The notes beneath the pieces are model-generated. The model saw only the letters and a list, made by a program, of their open reading frames with translations, was not told the origin of the DNA and made no database searches. Below, piece after piece: positions 6,163 to 8,298 of a stretch of DNA of 8,298 nucleotides; the first letter of the stretch is position 1; the number at the start of each line of letters is the position of its first letter. Both the position numbers and the translations under genes were made by a program. The stretch is from assembly GCA_046160675.1 (NCBI GenBank), contig JBJXHH010000015.1, forward strand, positions 1 through 8,298. Direction: 5' to 3'. Source of the stretch: JACMJP01 sp046160675. GTDB taxonomy: Bacteria; Bacteroidota; Bacteroidia; Chitinophagales; BACL12.

Positions 6163-8298
6163 TTATTCAACGAAGAACTTGCCAATACCAATCCATCCAT
6201 TATTTTCGATTATTTGGAAAACATAATTTCCTGCTGTCAAGTATTTTGCAGATATCCGGATATTGTTTCCATTGATATTATTCAAAATGATCACTTCTTC
6301 ACCAATCATATTATATATGTGCAATTGTGCATTTTGTAAGTCTGTAGTTGTTTGTATGAAAGCAATATCAGATACCGGATTCGGATAAAGCTTTAAAAGT
6401 TCATTTTCTATTCCTTCTTTACAAGATACCACTACCAATATTCCATTTGAATTTTTATAACAACCTGTAGCAGTTTTAGTAACAAGACATTTAAAGTTTC
6501 CTGCAGTAGTTGCTATATATGATAATCCCGTTTCCCCTGAAATTAATGTTGCGCCATTATACCATTGATAAGTGCTTCCAGGTACCGGCAAAACAGAAAG
6601 TGTTACGGATGAACCTGCACAAAAAGAAGTAGGTCCTCCGGCAGTAATAACTGCTTTAGGTTTTTTTAATACATCCACAAAAATCCCTGATGATGTTACT
6701 GTATCGCAATCACTCATTGAGATACAAGTATAAGTTGCTTTTGCATTTGCTGTATAGGATGATGAAGTGGCTCCTGAAATTATTACTCCGTCTTTATACC
6801 ATTGTACAGTAGTGCCTGTATAGGTAGCCGATAAAATTACAGATCCACCTTGACAAAATGTTATGGGTCCGCCTGCAGAAATGGAGATTGTTTCAATAAT
6901 ACCATCATCTGGTAAACCATTACAATCATCATCTATTCCATTACAAATTTCAGACACCGGTGTGCATGGTGCATCTATTTGTACAATCCAATAATCATTT
7001 GATCCCGCTATGGATGCTTCAGTTTTATTCCCACTAATACTGCTCGATGAATATCCAGCAACAACGATTCCACCATAATCATTTGTAACTAAAGAGTAGC
7101 AAAAATCAAGAGCACTTCCACCAGTTGTTTTTTGCCATAAGATATTTCCGATAGAATCGAGTTTTAATACCCAATAATCAGTGATGCCATAATTGATTTC
7201 AGTTTTATCTCCTCCTATACCAGATTCAGATCCACCGCCAATGGCAATTTCACCATTGGAATCTACCGAAATACTATAAATACTTTCAGTTTCTAAACCA
7301 CCAATTGTATTTTGCCATAAAATATTTCCCGATGCATCAATTTCAAAAACCCAATGATCAAGTGTGAATGATCCAGGATTAATCCTTGCTTCAGTTTTAT
7401 CACCTGAAATTCCAGAACTTGATGAACAACCAACAACAGCACCGCCAGATGCAGTAATTACAGCACAAGGAATACCTTCGGTACTATTGCCACCAATATT
7501 TTTTTGCCATAGAATTGTTCCAAGTGAATCTAATTTTAAAATCCAAATGTCACTTGCTGCATAGGCTCCATACAATGGAGAGGTTTTGTCGCCTGAAACA
7601 CCAGAAGTTGAGTAGCCAAAAACTAAATAGCCATGATCAGGAGTTTGACTCGCTTGATAACAAACATCAAATCCAGATCCTCCGATTGTATTTTGCCAAT
7701 CAATATTGCCTGTTGCATTTAATTTTACGATCCAATAGTCTACACTAAAACTTATAGCTGGTTCTGTCTTTTCACCACTCACTCCTGAATAAGAATATCC
7801 ACCTATTATACACCCACCATCAGAAGTAGTTTCAATTGAAGTTAGATAATCATAGTCAGATCCACCAATTGTGTTTTGCCATTGGATGTTTCCAATACTG
7901 TCAATTTTAAGTACCCAATAATCATTTAATCCTCCGTATGCACCTTTGGTGATGTCACCCGAAACTGGCGATTGCGTATACCCTCCAAGAATATAACCGC
8001 TGTCAATCGTCTGTACAACTTTTTGCAAAATATCATATCCAGATCCTCCATAAGATTTTTCCCAAACCAGTATTCCATGCATGTCAATTTTTGTAATCCA
8101 ATAGTCTGAAGAGCCTTCGCTATCTTCAGTTTTATCACCACTAAAGCCGGAAAAAGAATAGCCCCCGACTAAGTATCCCCCATCAAATGTTTTTATCAAA
8201 GAGTTTGCAACATCATTGTTTGTACCACCAATAACATTTTGCCAAGCTATTGCCGGTTGAGCACACACAAACAAGCTGCAATCAACAACAAATATTAT
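6163..8298 (-). CDS. Secreted seven-repeat propeller-like protein with MopE motif, two Ig-like domains and T9SS type A tail (5' end outside window)
   Basis: The frame stays open to the window edge. Upstream of an in-frame TTG at 8274 it reads IIFVVDCS and continues LFVCAQPAIAWQ, the end of a signal peptide, so the true start lies beyond 8298. Seven repeats of 59-64 residues follow (about 8244-6961), each running W-Q-x-T-I-G-G, D-G-G-Y-x-x-G-Y-S, S-G-x-S-G-D-K-T-E, D-Y-W-I-x-K-L-D, G-N-I; seven such units suggest a seven-blade beta-propeller. Next comes CNGIDDDCNGLPDDG (near 6945), the Asp-rich double-Cys motif known from MopE-type putative metal-binding proteins. Two Ig-like domains follow, each AGGP-x-x-FC-x-G-x-SV ... 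QWY-x-(D/N)G, at about 6894-6420. The last 78 residues (6399-6166) are a T9SS type A tail starting LLKLYPNPVS. Probable role: extracellular or surface binding or adhesion protein. No enzyme motif is seen. Confidence 0.93.
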   Translation of the reverse strand: MIFVVDCSLFVCAQPAIAWQNVIGGTNNDVANSLIKTFDGGYLVGGYSFSGFSGDKTEDSEGSSDYWITKIDMHGILVWEKSYGGSGYDILQKVVQTIDSGYILGGYTQSPVSGDITKGAYGGLNDYWVLKIDSIGNIQWQNTIGGSDYDYLTSIETTSDGGCIIGGYSYSGVSGEKTEPAISFSVDYWIVKLNATGNIDWQNTIGGSGFDVCYQASQTPDHGYLVFGYSTSGVSGDKTSPLYGAYAASDIWILKLDSLGTILWQKNIGGNSTEGIPCAVITASGGAVVGCSSSSGISGDKTEARINPGSFTLDHWVFEIDASGNILWQNTIGGLETESIYSISVDSNGEIAIGGGSESGIGGDKTEINYGITDYWVLKLDSIGNILWQKTTGGSALDFCYSLVTNDYGGIVVAGYSSSSISGNKTEASIAGSNDYWIVQIDAPCTPVSEICNGIDDDCNGLPDDGIIETISISAGGPITFCQGGSVILSATYTGTTVQWYKDGVIISGATSSSYTANAKATYTCISMSDCDTVTSSGIFVDVLKKPKAVITAGGPTSFCAGSSVTLSVLPVPGSTYQWYNGATLISGETGLSYIATTAGNFKCLVTKTATGCYKNSNGILVVVSCKEGIENELLKLYPNPVSDIAFIQTTTDLQNAQLHIYNMIGEEVIILNNINGNNIRISAKYLTAGNYVFQIIENNGWIGIGKFFVE

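Noticed and set aside
6118..6339. 73-residue plus-strand frame over the end of the minus-strand T9SS gene
   Set aside because: It is mostly antisense to the conserved T9SS tail and has no family resemblance or upstream signals.
8272..8274. TTG at 8274 as the start of the seven-repeat protein
   Set aside because: The frame stays open to the window edge and encodes hydrophobic signal-peptide residues before it, so the start is outside the window.

Overview
The window most likely comes from a member of the Bacteroidota (Bacteroidetes), probably an environmental one. Two of its proteins end in type IX secretion (T9SS) type A sorting tails, and a gene remnant ends like a T9SS type B (CHU_C / gliding-motility) tail. 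Two start-proximal sites match the Bacteroidota -7 promoter element TAnnTTTG. Ribosome binding sites are A-rich without clear Shine-Dalgarno sequences. These families are known from this phylum; the species cannot be read from the sequence.

Layout. Positions 1-1558 (minus) hold the first ~519 codons of carB, a conserved housekeeping gene that runs off the left edge. Positions 1559-2235 contain no intact gene: a possible carB promoter, a GC-rich repeat-like island (1782-1850), a 14-bp palindrome, copy 1 of a paired-hairpin repeat (1916-2078), and the last 40 codons of a lost T9SS type B protein (2079-2201, plus strand). Positions 2236-3435 (minus) encode a lipoprotein of unknown function with a good promoter directly upstream. 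Positions 3436-3878 hold that promoter, a small inverted repeat, an AT-rich stretch (about 3496-3645) in which I see nothing, and copy 2 of the paired-hairpin repeat (3646-3809). Positions 3879-6035 (plus) encode a secreted LamG + six-blade Kelch + T9SS protein. Positions 6163-8298 (minus, 5' end outside the window) encode a secreted protein with seven propeller-like repeats, a MopE-type Asp/Cys motif, two Ig-like domains and a T9SS tail. These last two genes converge on a 127-base gap that contains two potential hairpins.

How the genes relate. There is no visible operon; every intact gene has its own upstream region or an opposing neighbour. Apart from carB (pyrimidine/arginine precursor synthesis), the proteins are predicted to act at the cell surface or outside the cell. 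The most unusual feature is the paired-hairpin repeat, present twice in the same orientation, one copy on each side of the lipoprotein gene. Each ~163-base copy has two stem-loops that are inverted copies of one another, with complementary loops and some compensating base changes. It resembles a REPIN or MITE, or a structured RNA, more than any standard gene feature. No transposase, CRISPR array, tRNA, rRNA or defence system is present in the window.
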